From positions 1 through 49,756 of the forward strand of contig JAWXAN010000023.1 of NCBI GenBank assembly GCA_034439475.1: 49,756 nucleotides of DNA, given 5' to 3'. The stretch is from Candidatus Zixiibacteriota bacterium (GTDB lineage Bacteria; Zixibacteria; MSB-5A5; GN15; FEB-12). Shown piece after piece: positions 18,555-27,810 of the stretch; positions within the stretch are counted from its first letter, which is position 1; every line of letters begins with the position of its first letter. The position numbers and the translations under genes are program-made. Below the pieces are notes generated by a model. The model was not told where the DNA came from and searched no databases. It was given only the letters and a program-made list of their open reading frames with translations.

Positions 18555-19892
18555 TCAGCGAATGGGGCCCCAAGTCGGGTTTGAGGCATCGCCGCTTCGT
18601 GTGACTCTCCGCTGGTTGCGGCCGGTCAGGTCCATACTGTAAATATCGCTGCCGCTTAAGCGTGACGAGGTAAACACGATATGTTTGCCATCGGGCGCAA
18701 AATGGGGGTTTTCGTTCATGCCGAGCTGAGTTAATACCCGGTAATCTGTTCCATCGGTATTGATCGATGCCAGATCAAATCTGCCTTGTTTGGTTCTGCT
18801 GACGAAGGTCACACGCTGGCCGCGAAGCGACCACAGGGGGGAGTCGTTGTAGCCGCCTTCATAGGTCAAACGCTTGACATTAAAGCCATCGGAGTCCATT
18901 ACATAGATTTGTGGTGTGCCGGTTCTGTCGGAGGTAAAGGCGATCATTCGGCCATCGGGCGACCAAGACGGCGCCGACTCAATGGCGGCATTGTTTGTCA
19001 GCCGCTGGATAATTTTGCCTGAAGTATCAAGCAGATAAATCTCCGAATTTCCGTCTTTGGACAACACGCAGGCGATTTTATTTCCATCGGGCGAAACCGA
19101 TGGAGCGGCATTGATTCCGGGATACGAGGCAATTTTTGTGGTTTTGCCTGATTGAATGTTGACCCGATAGAGATGTGGGTTTCCGTCCATGAAACTCGTG
19201 AAATAGACATCTTCGAGGTTTGGGGCAAAAGAAGGGGAGAGATTAATTGAGCCGTTTTTGGTCAATTGGCGTTCATTCGCGCCATCGTAATCTGAGACAA
19301 ACAATTCTTTTCCGTTACGTATTTTTCTGACATAAACAATCTGGGTGCGGAAAATACCGGCATCGCCGGTTAAGGTGCGGGCGATTTCATTTGAAATGTC
19401 ATGCGCCAGTTCGCGCCAAAATGTCCTGTTGTCTTCGACTTGTCCTTTGGCAATTTGCGCTTTTGACATGACATCAGAAAGCCGCCAATAGATGCGCATA
19501 TTCGGGCCGGGGAACTCGACTTCGAGGCGAACAAGATATTTAGCGCCGAGCCGCATCCAGCCAAGCAAGTCAAGCTCTTCGATTTCGTATGTTTTGAGAT
19601 AAAAGCTGTCTATCGGAACCAGGGCAAAATCGGAATAAAAGTCGATATCGCGGCGGATGACATCGGCGATGTAGCGCATCAGGGTGGAGTCATCGGAATT
19701 GATGATACTTGCGCCGATATATCGCGAGTCATCGACACCAATAGGCGTCACCTGAACATCTCCGGCTCGAATGGTGTCGAAGAAGATGTTTCTAATCTCA
19801 GTATTTTGAGAGAATCCACTTTGTGCACACAAGATTATTCCGAATATGACCGTATAGAGTTTCCATTTCATGGAGAAAATCCTTTGTCTCAT
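18555..19892 (-). CDS. tolB: Tol-Pal translocation protein TolB
   Basis: 445 residues. It has a signal peptide, an N-terminal TolB domain (about 30-165: GDVQVTPIGVDDSRY, then ARTLTGDAGIF and IVYVRKIRNGKELF) and a six-bladed WD40-like/PD40 propeller with repeats such as SPSFAPNLEDVYF, APSVSPDGNKIACV, APSWSPDGRMIAF, and NPHFAPDGKHIVF, each followed by YRVN-, YLLD- or YVMD-type strands. It works in the periplasm and exchanges partners between Pal and TolA. The ATG at 19892 overlaps the tolA stop; the ATG at 19871 with AGGA upstream is a plausible shorter start that still leaves a signal peptide. Confidence 0.94.
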   Translation of the reverse strand: MRQRIFSMKWKLYTVIFGIILCAQSGFSQNTEIRNIFFDTIRAGDVQVTPIGVDDSRYIGASIINSDDSTLMRYIADVIRRDIDFYSDFALVPIDSFYLKTYEIEELDLLGWMRLGAKYLVRLEVEFPGPNMRIYWRLSDVMSKAQIAKGQVEDNRTFWRELAHDISNEIARTLTGDAGIFRTQIVYVRKIRNGKELFVSDYDGANERQLTKNGSINLSPSFAPNLEDVYFTSFMDGNPHLYRVNIQSGKTTKIASYPGINAAPSVSPDGNKIACVLSKDGNSEIYLLDTSGKIIQRLTNNAAIESAPSWSPDGRMIAFTSDRTGTPQIYVMDSDGFNVKRLTYEGGYNDSPLWSLRGQRVTFVSRTKQGRFDLASINTDGTDYRVLTQLGMNENPHFAPDGKHIVFTSSRLSGSDIYSMDLTGRNQRRVTRSGDASNPTWGPIR

Positions 19893-20602
19893 TGATTATT
19901 TGTGAACGGAAGGGTAATGCCGATAATTTCGTCGATAAAGTCATTGGGTAACGGTGGGAATGGAGCCGATCTCTCGACTGCTGCCAGACAGGCCTCATCA
20001 AAATCAGGGTATCCGGACGATTTCTCAATACGAAGCTCTATCACCCGTCCGGATTTAAGCACTTGAAAGTAAATTGTGCAGAAAATGCGATTATCCACGT
20101 TGGTGGTATTTCTCATATTATTCGCAATTTTGTTGAATGTCTGGGTAAACCAGTATGGATAGTTGAAATTAGCGTTATCAACTGTCGCGCCAGCGAACGG
20201 ACTACCCTGAGCCGACTCCACATCGGTCTTTGATTCTTCGGATTTATCAGAAGGCTCTTCAGTTTCTTTTTCTTCTTTTTCTGCCTCGGTCTTTTTGGGC
20301 GGCTCTTTTTTGGGCTCGACTTTTTTTTGGGGTTTCTTCACAGGTGTCTTGGGTTTTTTCACGGGCTCGGTTTTGACCGGAGTTTTTTCTTCGGGCGGTT
20401 TTGCCTCAACCTTTGGCTCCTCGGTTTTTGGAGCCGCAACGGCGGTGGGCTGGGCCGGAGTAGGCGATGACATACTGGTCAGATTCACACGGATAATTTC
20501 ATCAAAATTCTGTTTTTTCTGAAAATTAAAAGAGGGTGTAAAGAAGGCCGCCGCGACCAGCGTCGAATGAAAAGCTATTGAAAAAAGGATATCCCGTTTC
20601 AT
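19889..20602 (-). CDS. tolA: TolA/TonB-type energy transducer
   Basis: 237 residues. It has one N-terminal membrane anchor (about 5-21), a long Pro/Lys/Glu-rich linker (48-130) that would span the periplasm, and a C-terminal TonB/TolA domain (about 150-237: YWFTQTFNKIANNMRN, YFQVLKSGRVIELRI, SSGYPDFDEACLAAVER). It couples the TolQR proton motor to TolB and Pal. The C-terminal fold could be called TonB-like, but its place between tolR and tolB identifies it as TolA. It is shorter than the E. coli protein. The four-base overlap with tolB implies coupling. Confidence 0.88.
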   Translation of the reverse strand: MKRDILFSIAFHSTLVAAAFFTPSFNFQKKQNFDEIIRVNLTSMSSPTPAQPTAVAAPKTEEPKVEAKPPEEKTPVKTEPVKKPKTPVKKPQKKVEPKKEPPKKTEAEKEEKETEEPSDKSEESKTDVESAQGSPFAGATVDNANFNYPYWFTQTFNKIANNMRNTTNVDNRIFCTIYFQVLKSGRVIELRIEKSSGYPDFDEACLAAVERSAPFPPLPNDFIDEIIGITLPFTNNQ

Positions 20603-20614
20603 GACATGTCCCGA

Positions 20615-21052
20615 CTAACGCCGTTGATTCTGTGCGCGCTTCTTTTCCTGATGAGTGGTAACAAGTCCGATCGCTTCAATGCCCATTTCCTTCATCTGGC
20701 CGATAACGTCAATCGCGACACCGTAAGCAACCGCAGAATCGCCGCGCAAATAGACCTCGTGCGTGTTTTTACGTTTTAGCTCATCGTTCAGGTTTTTTTC
20801 AAAGTCGGGCATAGTCGTCCACTTGTCATTTATATAGATGCCGCCTTTGGAGTCGATGGTGAGAACGACACCTTGAGCTTCTTCTTCGGTTACCGCCGCG
20901 CGGGTTTTCGGAAGGTTTATTTCAATTCCCGACTGTAGCAACGGCGCGGAGATCATGAAGATGATAAGCAGAACAAGAACAACATCGACAAGATTTGCGA
21001 TGTTTATCTCGGCATTGGCATGGTATGCCCGGTGGCGCGGACGACGAATCAT
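20615..21052 (-). CDS. tolR: TolR/ExbD-family proton channel subunit
   Basis: 145 residues with a single membrane segment (about 20-42). The essential aspartate Asp23 sits in NLVDVVLVLLI. The periplasmic domain contains INLPKTRA, VVLTIDSKGGIYIND and a final DVIGQMKEMGIEAIGLVT, typical of the TolR/ExbD fold. With TolQ it forms the proton-driven motor of the Tol system. Its start overlaps the tolQ stop (ATGA), and tolA follows after 12 bases. Confidence 0.93.
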   Translation of the reverse strand: MIRRPRHRAYHANAEINIANLVDVVLVLLIIFMISAPLLQSGIEINLPKTRAAVTEEEAQGVVLTIDSKGGIYINDKWTTMPDFEKNLNDELKRKNTHEVYLRGDSAVAYGVAIDVIGQMKEMGIEAIGLVTTHQEKKRAQNQRR

Positions 21053-21738
21053 CGCTCTTCCTTTCGAGCGCGAGCGATGAATTCAAGAATGAAGCTGAAG
21101 GATCGGTCATTGATGCCCTTCATCTTATTATTCGCCCAGTTATAGGCAATAACGGCGGGAATAGCCGCGCCCAATCCAACAATAGTAGCAAGCAGGGCCT
21201 CGGCAATACCGGGGGCGACAATTGCAAGCGAGGCCGAGCCTCGTTCGCCTATTGACCAAAAGGCGTCCATGATACCGACAACTGTTCCGAGCAGTCCCAT
21301 AAACGGGGCCGCGCTTGCTGTGGTGGCAAGAAATACCACGCTTCGCTCCATTTTGACCGTTTCATCGGTCGATATTCTTTCCATGGTCATTTCAATAATT
21401 TCGAAATCATGACCGCTTAACTGTATACGGTTTTGTTGCAGACCCGGCGCCTGGGTGTTCATGCTTCGAAGTTCATTCAGTTCTCCGAAACCCGCGAGAA
21501 AGATAGACGAAAGCGGGGAATGATTAGTTGTCTTGGCCGCGCCGACGATATCATTCAGTGAGCGTGAGCGACGAAATTGTTGGAGAAATTTTTCAGTGTC
21601 ATTAAAGATTCCGGAGAACTCCCGCCATTTATTGAAAATAACCGTCCATGAGATTAAGGACATAATGACAAGTATGATTAAAATGAAGAGTCCAAAGGTA
21701 GAAGTATCGTTGATAATCTGCCAGATTGATGTATTCAT
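21049..21738 (-). CDS. tolQ: TolQ/ExbB-family motor subunit
   Basis: 229 residues with three membrane segments: about 14-36, 135-157 and 177-200. Family hallmarks are LATTASAAPFMGLLGTVVG in the second, and GIAEALLATIVGLGAAIPA in the third, where the TolQ proton path Thr residues lie. The cytoplasmic loop between segments one and two has the usual charged helices. It is the first gene of the tol operon; a promoter candidate lies about 75 bases upstream of the start. Confidence 0.93.
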   Translation of the reverse strand: MNTSIWQIINDTSTFGLFILIILVIMSLISWTVIFNKWREFSGIFNDTEKFLQQFRRSRSLNDIVGAAKTTNHSPLSSIFLAGFGELNELRSMNTQAPGLQQNRIQLSGHDFEIIEMTMERISTDETVKMERSVVFLATTASAAPFMGLLGTVVGIMDAFWSIGERGSASLAIVAPGIAEALLATIVGLGAAIPAVIAYNWANNKMKGINDRSFSFILEFIARARKEER

Positions 21739-21812
21739 ATCGCTTTTACGTACTTCACAGTTAAAAGTTTATTTGTCATGATGTTACGCGTTTTGATAAC
21801 ATCAGGAAGCCA

Positions 21813-21842
21813 ATAATAGGAGACTTCATTATCCATCGTCAA
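21813..21842 (-). promoter_or_regulatory. Promoter candidate for the tolQ operon
   Basis: On the minus strand TTGACG (21842-21837) and TATTAT (21818-21813) are separated by 18 bases and point toward tolQ. A small inverted repeat (ACAGAC/GTCTGT, 21848-21872) abuts the -35 box. The assignment assumes a sigma-70-type consensus. Confidence 0.5.
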
Positions 21843-21955
21843 CAAAAACAGACCGAGTGTGAGGTTGTCTGTTTCTTTTAGTTGATCTGCGCGCAATGGG
21901 ATGTATTTTTCTTCATAAGAACCTAAAATGTTCAACGGTTTCGAATGGATTACAG

Positions 21956-22195
21956 ATGAATAGAAAATACCCTCCCATTATAATTCTGATTTTGATTGGT
22001 TGTTTCAATTCCGGTTGTGATGTCGGTTCAAAGAAAGATACGAAAGAAGGGTCGACTGGCGCCGGGCATCCGGAGGAACTCAAAGACAGCACGCGGCTTG
22101 ATCCGGCCGATGAAAGCGCACAACAAAAAAATGCGGCCGAGTCGGACGGAACTGAAGGTACGCCTGTGGAGACAGTTTATATCGGAGGGGATTAA
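21956..22195 (+). CDS. Small lipoprotein of unknown function
   Basis: 79 residues from the ATG at 21956, which gives a clean lipoprotein signal MNRKYPPIIILILIGC and a lipobox FNSGC (Cys21). The mature part is about 58 residues, highly charged and low in complexity (Lys, Asp, Glu, Gly, Ser), and ends VETVYIGGD. It is probably unfolded and anchored in the membrane. It is divergent from tolQ, and its stop overlaps the end of the converging gene by four bases. No family was recognised. Confidence 0.6.
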   Translation: MNRKYPPIIILILIGCFNSGCDVGSKKDTKEGSTGAGHPEELKDSTRLDPADESAQQKNAAESDGTEGTPVETVYIGGD

Positions 22196-23331
22196 CTCTC
22201 GATCATTTCGACATTGGCGCGCGGAACAACAGCTTTACCGCCACCATCGAATTCAACTTCGAGTACTCGAGCCATTGATTCTGATTCAAGTTTTCTCAGC
22301 GGAGAGGGAAGATCAATGACTTTTCCAAGCCGACCGAAATGGGGATGGCGGATAACACGTACCGGCGAACCGATTGTAATACCTTCAAGCGTTGCAACCT
22401 TGGCGGATTTCAAGTCGACATTGCCTGTCTCCGGAATAACGACTTCGGGACGAATAACTCCGGCGCGAATTTGGGTGGCACCGTTTATTGAAGCGGTTTG
22501 ACCTTCGAGTCTTTTCAGAAGATCAAAGGTCCTTTGGGCCATATTAATCTGGCCAAATCCTTCGGTGACCACAAGGGTGGTGGACATGTCTTCGTTGCCG
22601 GTGATAGCCACACCTATATCATACCCGAGGAAATCTCGAAGGTCTTTGTCGTCGAAGCCACCGACAACTATTCCCTTAACGCCCATGGCAATGGCCTTTT
22701 TGAGCGCGCCCGCAGTGACGAGCGATCCTCCCACAAGTATCTTTCCTTTATGGTCGGCGGTAATTAAGTCTTCGGAAAGAACAATGCTGTTGGACGAGGC
22801 GGCCATGTGAATTGCTCCATGCGTTTCACCTCCGATGCCAAAAATTCCCTGAACAAACGATGCCACACAAGTTATCACGACACCTTCGCGCGGAAAAACT
22901 TCGGTAACTTCCCCGCGAACATAGGCTTTGACCTCAACCGGGGTCGGCTCACCGCGTTGAAGGACTTGACCGGTAACGTGAGAAATTGATTCGATTGTGC
23001 CATTGATTGTGGCCGCGCATGAACCAGACATGAATTTTAAGAAGGCCAGATTGAATGGCGGCTTGGTAGCGGCGATGACTTCTTTTTCGCTAATCCGGTC
23101 GCGCTCTTTTTTGAGCATGACATGTTCGATGTCTTCCGGCGGAATGCCAAGACTATTGGCCACATTTATAGGGACGACGTTTCCGGGGAGCAGGGTACGG
23201 GCGACAACAACATCCTCGGTCACCCTGTCACCGACTTTAACGAGCACATCACCTTTAAGCGGAAGGATTCTGTGCTTCTGAACCAAGAGCTTGTCGGTGA
23301 CCTTGAGCCCGGGGGTGTATGAGTGAGCCAT
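22192..23331 (-). CDS. Uncharacterised protein with RnfC-like barrel-sandwich and KOW-like parts
   Basis: 379 residues, soluble, no signal peptide. The N-terminal 60 residues (LPLKGDVLVKVGDRVTEDVVVA) look like a biotinyl/lipoyl-type barrel-sandwich fold as in RnfC. The middle (ATINGTIESISHVTGQVLQRG, then VFPREGVVITCVAS and GIGGETHGAIHMAA) repeats that theme. A segment IVVGGFDDKDLRDFLG, then GVAITGNEDMSTTLVVTEGFG, may be alpha/beta. The C-terminus (TIGSPVRVIRHPHFGRLGKVI) resembles a KOW motif. It is the last of three minus-strand genes with the GlmL-like ATPase at their head. It may be an adaptor of that ATPase; the function is unknown. Confidence 0.65.
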   Translation of the reverse strand: MAHSYTPGLKVTDKLLVQKHRILPLKGDVLVKVGDRVTEDVVVARTLLPGNVVPINVANSLGIPPEDIEHVMLKKERDRISEKEVIAATKPPFNLAFLKFMSGSCAATINGTIESISHVTGQVLQRGEPTPVEVKAYVRGEVTEVFPREGVVITCVASFVQGIFGIGGETHGAIHMAASSNSIVLSEDLITADHKGKILVGGSLVTAGALKKAIAMGVKGIVVGGFDDKDLRDFLGYDIGVAITGNEDMSTTLVVTEGFGQINMAQRTFDLLKRLEGQTASINGATQIRAGVIRPEVVIPETGNVDLKSAKVATLEGITIGSPVRVIRHPHFGRLGKVIDLPSPLRKLESESMARVLEVEFDGGGKAVVPRANVEMIES

Positions 23332-23375
23332 TCTATTTTACTTTCTGTTTTAGTTCGCGGTAGATTTTGAAAAAA

Positions 23376-24119
23376 TCAGCTCGTCCGTCTTCGTTTTTTA
23401 AAAATAACGAGCAATGCGCCAAGCACAATGACAATCGGAACCCAAAACAGCCACATCGGGCTTTTCTTCGATTTGACGTCGACATTGCCAATTTTGACAG
23501 TTTCTTTTGGTGTGGCGGATTCCACATTTTCAGACGAAAACGACGCAACGATATTTTTAAATGTGGGAGCGAGCGTTGAAAAAATCGAATCCGAGGCATA
23601 GAAGTAAAAGTTTGCGATCCCGCGTTCATAGAATTTGAGTACAAGCAGATTCTTTTTGAGGACTGAGCCTTGGTCGGTGATGTCTGTAACATCGGTTAGG
23701 ATAGACACAGTCTGCGTGGACTGGTCATACACGGGCGCGTTCGAGCGCAGATCGGTCATGTAATTGCCGACAGGTGCGTATTTAACTTTATCACCGAAGT
23801 TGTCATTTAATTCGCCAAGGACAGAGTCAATCCGCTGCTGGCTCATCATGCCGATAGTATCGAGCGTGACAATCAGGTACTCGCGTTCAAAGAACGGTCC
23901 GAGTGTGTCAGGAGCAAACACCGCTTCGTAGTTGAAGGCTTGCTGGCTTGACTGTCCCTGCGACAGGAAGTAGTCAACTGTTCTGTAATCTACCTGCTGC
24001 CAGTTGTCAGGATAGTTGAAATAGAATTTTCCATTAAAGGAGACGAATGGTTTTTCTGCCAAAACATCGACAGATAAAATTATTGTCAGTCCGAAGACTA
24101 ACGCCAAAAGTCGATTCAC
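23376..24119 (-). CDS. Signal-anchored protein with C-terminal membrane tail, unknown function
   Basis: 247 residues. Signal peptide 1-21 (ending VLA before EKPF), an extracytoplasmic domain of about 185 residues beginning FVSFNGKFYFNYPDNWQQVDY, then a linker and a single membrane segment (about 223-240) followed by KKRRRTS, which places the C-terminus in the cytoplasm. The start resembles PsbP/Mog1-like stress or photosystem-assembly domains, which open with a similar YPxxWQ motif, but this is only a visual likeness. It sits between the GlmL-like ATPase gene and the barrel-sandwich-like gene, 44 bases from the latter. Confidence 0.6.
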   Translation of the reverse strand: MNRLLALVFGLTIILSVDVLAEKPFVSFNGKFYFNYPDNWQQVDYRTVDYFLSQGQSSQQAFNYEAVFAPDTLGPFFEREYLIVTLDTIGMMSQQRIDSVLGELNDNFGDKVKYAPVGNYMTDLRSNAPVYDQSTQTVSILTDVTDITDQGSVLKKNLLVLKFYERGIANFYFYASDSIFSTLAPTFKNIVASFSSENVESATPKETVKIGNVDVKSKKSPMWLFWVPIVIVLGALLVIFKKRRRTS

Positions 24120-24176
24120 GAAACTCCTCCGGATTCTGTAATAGATTTATCAGTGCTCGTTCGATGTGACATACAT

Positions 24177-26024
24177 TCAGGCCTTCTCCGGATAAATATC
24201 GAGCTCGGTATTCCATTTCCGAAGGTTTGAAACGCGTTCGTCGGCGCTTATCGATGAGAGGTCAAAGGGCCGGCCGCGTCCGTCGAGAATGATGCCCACA
24301 ACGCCGCCATGAATATCTTTATCGAGCCGCTTTCCTTTGCCTGCGCCGACATCGTAACCGGCTTCAGGTTCAAAGCTGGCCTTCGCCATTTGAGGCAGGC
24401 CGTTGTCCTGCATGCCGAGTTTAATCAGTTTCATCTCAAGATGATTAAGTGTTCCCGTGACCGTTCCTCCGGGAAGCTCAATTGTATATTTCATAACCGG
24501 TCCGGGCTTTTTTGATGTTCCGGTAGGGGCGATGCATGTTCCCAAATGGATCAGACAATCTTTTTCAAAAACCTCTGTCGCCGCTTTGGGTTGAACTTCG
24601 GTCAGAACGCCAAGCTGGGGCATCATAAAAATCGAGTCGACTGCAAGCCGTGTGACGCCTTCAGGCGAGAAGGCATCGATCATCATAAGAGCCGACTGTT
24701 GACGGCGCGGCGCATGGGAGAGGACTCCGCCGGAGCCTATAAGCATATCCAGTTTCATCATATTGACAATGGATGCGCCCGAGGCAGACTGTTCGAAGGC
24801 GTCGGCGATAGTCCGCTGCTGCTGAACGCCCTTTAGCTCGGAGGCGAAGCTTCGATGCTGAATAAATGCCAGGCGAAGGGCCTCTTTTGCGATAGCCTGC
24901 TCGAAAACGAGTTCTTCCATTGATTGAGGGATAGTGGTCGGGCGGATCATTTTATTTTTCACACGATTGCGGAGATCGCGCTCGTCCATTTTGAAAGGAA
25001 CCCAGCGCATAACCATCGGCAGTGTGGCTTCGGCGAAGACATTTGAGATTGAATACGACATGCCAAGGTTGGCCGATACGGTGCGGTTGAAGACCGGCGT
25101 GCTGCCGTCGGGACGAAAGACGGAAAAAACATCGGTCGTAGCTCCGCCGATATCAACTCCCACGGCAGTGATGTTAAATTGATTTGCAATAGTTTGGATG
25201 ATAAGACCGACAGCTCCGGGGGTGGGCATAATTGGGGCATCGGCCCAGGACATGAGCTTTTTGTAGCCGGGCGCCTGCGCCATGACATGCTCCATGAATA
25301 GTTCATGGATTTCTTCGCGGGCCGGACCAAGATTTTCGCGTTCGAGCACCGGTCTGAGATTGTCCACCACACGCAGGTCAACTTTGTCTGCCAGCGTGTC
25401 TTTAACAGAGTTGGCGGCATCTTTGTTACCGGCGTAAATAATCGGGAGTTTGTAACTCGATCCAAGTCGGGGGCGGGGGTCGGCGGCGGCAACAAGTTCG
25501 GCGATTTCGACCACATGGGTTGTGGTTCCGCCATCGATACCTCCGGAGAGTAGAATCATATCCGGACGAAGCCGGCGAATGCGTTCGATTTGCTGGTGCG
25601 GAAGTCTTTTGTCATTTGATGAAATAACGTCCATGACAATGGCCCCGGCACCAAGTGCTGCGCGTTCGGCTGACTCGGCGGTCATGGAGCGCACGACACC
25701 GGCCACCATCATTTGTAGTCCGCCTCCAGCCGAGGAGGTGGAGATAAAGACATCGGTTCCGACTTTACCGTTTGCCGGTGAAATGAAGTGTCCCTGTTCA
25801 TCGAGCAACTTGCGACCGGATAGCTCTTCGAGTTCGCCGACCGCATTAAGTACGCCCATTGTCACATCCTCGAATGGGGCTTCGACTGTGGTCGGGGCTT
25901 CGCCTCGGGACATTAGCCGGTATTCGCCATTATGGAATTCGATTAAGATCGCTTTGGTTGTTGTCGAGCCACAGTCTGTGGCTACAATGACTTTTATATC
26001 GTTTGGGTTGGAAAACTTTGCCAT
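24177..26024 (-). CDS. GlmL/MutL-family ASKHA ATPase
   Basis: 615 residues. The actin-like ATPase fold is shown by phosphate-1 motif ATDCGSTTTKAI (15-26) and phosphate-2 motif VGVDIGGATTDVFSVF. Between them are STSSAGGGLQMMVAGVV and ILLSGGIDGGTTTHVVE, typical of the glutamate mutase L (GlmL) family. Members near adenosylcobalamin glutamate mutase are thought to repair or reactivate it, as MeaB-like or diol dehydratase reactivases do. No mutase subunit (MutE, MutS) is in this window, so that role is not supported here. The gene is divergent from the 12-gene membrane operon. It may be an ATPase partner of that system. Confidence 0.8.
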   Translation of the reverse strand: MAKFSNPNDIKVIVATDCGSTTTKAILIEFHNGEYRLMSRGEAPTTVEAPFEDVTMGVLNAVGELEELSGRKLLDEQGHFISPANGKVGTDVFISTSSAGGGLQMMVAGVVRSMTAESAERAALGAGAIVMDVISSNDKRLPHQQIERIRRLRPDMILLSGGIDGGTTTHVVEIAELVAAADPRPRLGSSYKLPIIYAGNKDAANSVKDTLADKVDLRVVDNLRPVLERENLGPAREEIHELFMEHVMAQAPGYKKLMSWADAPIMPTPGAVGLIIQTIANQFNITAVGVDIGGATTDVFSVFRPDGSTPVFNRTVSANLGMSYSISNVFAEATLPMVMRWVPFKMDERDLRNRVKNKMIRPTTIPQSMEELVFEQAIAKEALRLAFIQHRSFASELKGVQQQRTIADAFEQSASGASIVNMMKLDMLIGSGGVLSHAPRRQQSALMMIDAFSPEGVTRLAVDSIFMMPQLGVLTEVQPKAATEVFEKDCLIHLGTCIAPTGTSKKPGPVMKYTIELPGGTVTGTLNHLEMKLIKLGMQDNGLPQMAKASFEPEAGYDVGAGKGKRLDKDIHGGVVGIILDGRGRPFDLSSISADERVSNLRKWNTELDIYPEKA

Positions 26025-26442
26025 CGGACTTTCTTTTTTACTTTCCGCTGCTGTTCGTCATCGCATCTTCAACAGAAGAAATGCAATCTCGGCTTCGCAT
26101 ACCGCCGTTTAGCCGGTCATGATAACATGGTATGCAGGGCTTGTAAAGAAGGATTTTGGAACACAACGATTTTCAACTCGGGGCGAAAATCATTCAAAGA
26201 AAAAAATGACTGGTGTTAAAATGGCGGGGTTCATGTCCCCAGTATTTTCCTCTTGACTGGAGCCAGTTTGGCTTCTACATTGGCGCGGTTGTCTGACAAA
26301 GATAAAAAACAGGTTGCTTTTGATGAGTAAGCATGGTGAAAAAAAGTTTTGACATCCGGCAGGGATATTCGTCTTTTTAGTATAATGCTGTGCCAGAACT
26401 GACTGGCTCGGCACACTTCAATAGACAAGAGGAAAGCACATA
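26025..26442. other. Divergent intergenic region between the GlmL-like gene and the cassette operon
   Basis: No coding frame is believable here. The start codons of two divergent gene groups face each other across 418 bases. Features seen are a perfect TATAAT at 26381-26386, an upstream TTGACA at 26349-26354 that is 26 bases away and so too far for a canonical pair, a hairpin TGTGCC (26389-26394) with GGCACA (26410-26415) just after the TATAAT, and AGAGGAAAG shortly before the GTG start at 26443. Confidence 0.55.
26381..26386 (+). promoter_or_regulatory. -10 box candidate of the 12-gene cassette operon
   Basis: Perfect TATAAT 57 bases before the first cassette gene, followed at once by a 6-base-arm hairpin in the expected leader. 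No matching -35 at normal spacing; the TTGACA at 26349 is too far, which may indicate dependence on an activator. Confidence 0.4.
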
Positions 26443-27738
26443 GTGAGCATCAACCGCCGGACATCACAGAACCCATCCAGTCAGACAATTCTCTTCCGCA
26501 TTTTATCATTTATTATAAGTATAGCGGTCGTGTGTTGTTTCCCGAGCTTGGGGACGACGAATGCTTTTGCGCAGGACTCCGCTCAATTTAGCGATACAGC
26601 AATGGTATCACCAGGCGATGTCTCGATCATGCCCTATCTGCGCCCGGCTCTTGGGATGACATTCCGCGACAATCCCAACGATGGCGGCGGAGCGCTCGAA
26701 ATATCTTGGATAGTTTCTCCTGATGACACGATCGGTTCAGCGGTGACTGGATACGAGGTCTTTCGCGCGACCTCACCCACAGGCGAGTTTACAAAGTTAG
26801 GCGAGGCTGTGCGTGGTGCGACATCGATTGTAGACAACCAAACAGTAGACGGTATAGAGTATTACTATCGAATCGATTGCATTGCTGCGACAATCGACGA
26901 TCAGGGAAAGCAGACAGTGCATGCGACTCCGGCCGCGGTTATCGGTCCCGCGGCGTCATCGGCTCAATGGTTTAACAAAAATCGGACCATAGCGCTGGTT
27001 CTCATTCTCTTAGTAAGCGGGGCGATACTCTACTTCATTCAAAAAGCCAAATCAGGCGCGCCCATTTATGTGCGCAAGATTGCCGGTATTGATGCAGTCG
27101 AGGAAGCAATCGGACGAGCGACCGAGATGGGGAAGAAGGTCTTTTTTGTGCCCGGCATTCAGGATATGAATGATGTTCAGACAATCGCCGGAATTGCGAT
27201 TCTTGGCCGTGTGGCGCAGGTGGCGGCCGAGTGTGAAACATGGCTTGAAGTGCCAGTTTCGAAATCGCTAGTTATGGTCACTGCCCGTGAAACAATGAAA
27301 GAAGCTTATTCACGAGCGGGACGTCCCGACTCATTCAAAGAAGCGCAGGTTCATTTTATCACAGACGAACAGTTTGCCTATGCCGCCGCTGTCGATGGGA
27401 TGATAGTGCGGGAAAAGCCTGCGGCAATTTTTTATATGGGCGCATTTTTTGCCGAATCGCTCATTTTATCCGAAACTGGAAATGCTTCTGGCGCAATTCA
27501 GATTGCCGGTACCGGCGAGCCGACCCAACTGCCGTTCTTTGTTGCGGCATGCGATTACACTCTTTTGGGCGAGGAGCTTTTTGCGGCATCGGCCTATCTC
27601 TCGAGAGAACCGCGCCAGCTTGGGTCATTAAAAGGGCAGGATATGGGCAAGATCCTTTTTCTCACGGCGATTATAGTTGGGATAATTCTGGCAACGTTTT
27701 TTAATTACAACATAAGTTATATTTTTCGGGTGCAGTGA
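26443..27738 (+). CDS. Cassette 1 subunit A: FN3 + DUF6754-like membrane protein
   Basis: 431 residues, GTG start with AGAGGAAAG before it. Signal or anchor segment about 16-43 (ending AFAQ), an extracytoplasmic fibronectin type III-like domain about 80-165 (LEISWIVSPDD, GYEVFRATSPTGEF, YYYRIDCIA), a membrane segment 181-200, then a cytoplasmic-side domain of about 200 residues, and a last membrane segment about 405-425. The domain opens with the motif IYVRKIAGIDAVEEAIG then RATEMGK, shared with both other A copies, and includes FYMGAFFAESLIL and FFVAACDYTLLGEELFAASAYLS. I regard it as DUF6754-like. Function unknown. First gene of a 12-gene operon. Confidence 0.75.
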   Translation: MSINRRTSQNPSSQTILFRILSFIISIAVVCCFPSLGTTNAFAQDSAQFSDTAMVSPGDVSIMPYLRPALGMTFRDNPNDGGGALEISWIVSPDDTIGSAVTGYEVFRATSPTGEFTKLGEAVRGATSIVDNQTVDGIEYYYRIDCIAATIDDQGKQTVHATPAAVIGPAASSAQWFNKNRTIALVLILLVSGAILYFIQKAKSGAPIYVRKIAGIDAVEEAIGRATEMGKKVFFVPGIQDMNDVQTIAGIAILGRVAQVAAECETWLEVPVSKSLVMVTARETMKEAYSRAGRPDSFKEAQVHFITDEQFAYAAAVDGMIVREKPAAIFYMGAFFAESLILSETGNASGAIQIAGTGEPTQLPFFVAACDYTLLGEELFAASAYLSREPRQLGSLKGQDMGKILFLTAIIVGIILATFFNYNISYIFRVQ

Positions 27739-27810
27739 AACTACTATGATAAATCGAATTGAAAAGCCCTCATCCGCCAGTCGGTTTTCACATGGCGAAG
27801 GAGTTTCGCA

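Noticed and set aside
24959-25534. 191-residue minus-strand frame and a 196-residue plus-strand frame (25522-26112) inside the GlmL-like gene
   Set aside because: Both overlap the well-supported ATPase gene in other frames, have unnatural composition (Pro/Ser/Arg-rich) and no recognisable domain.
26349-26386. TTGACA...TATAAT as a canonical promoter of the cassette operon
   Set aside because: The spacer is 26 bases, too long for a standard -35/-10 pair; only the -10 is reported.
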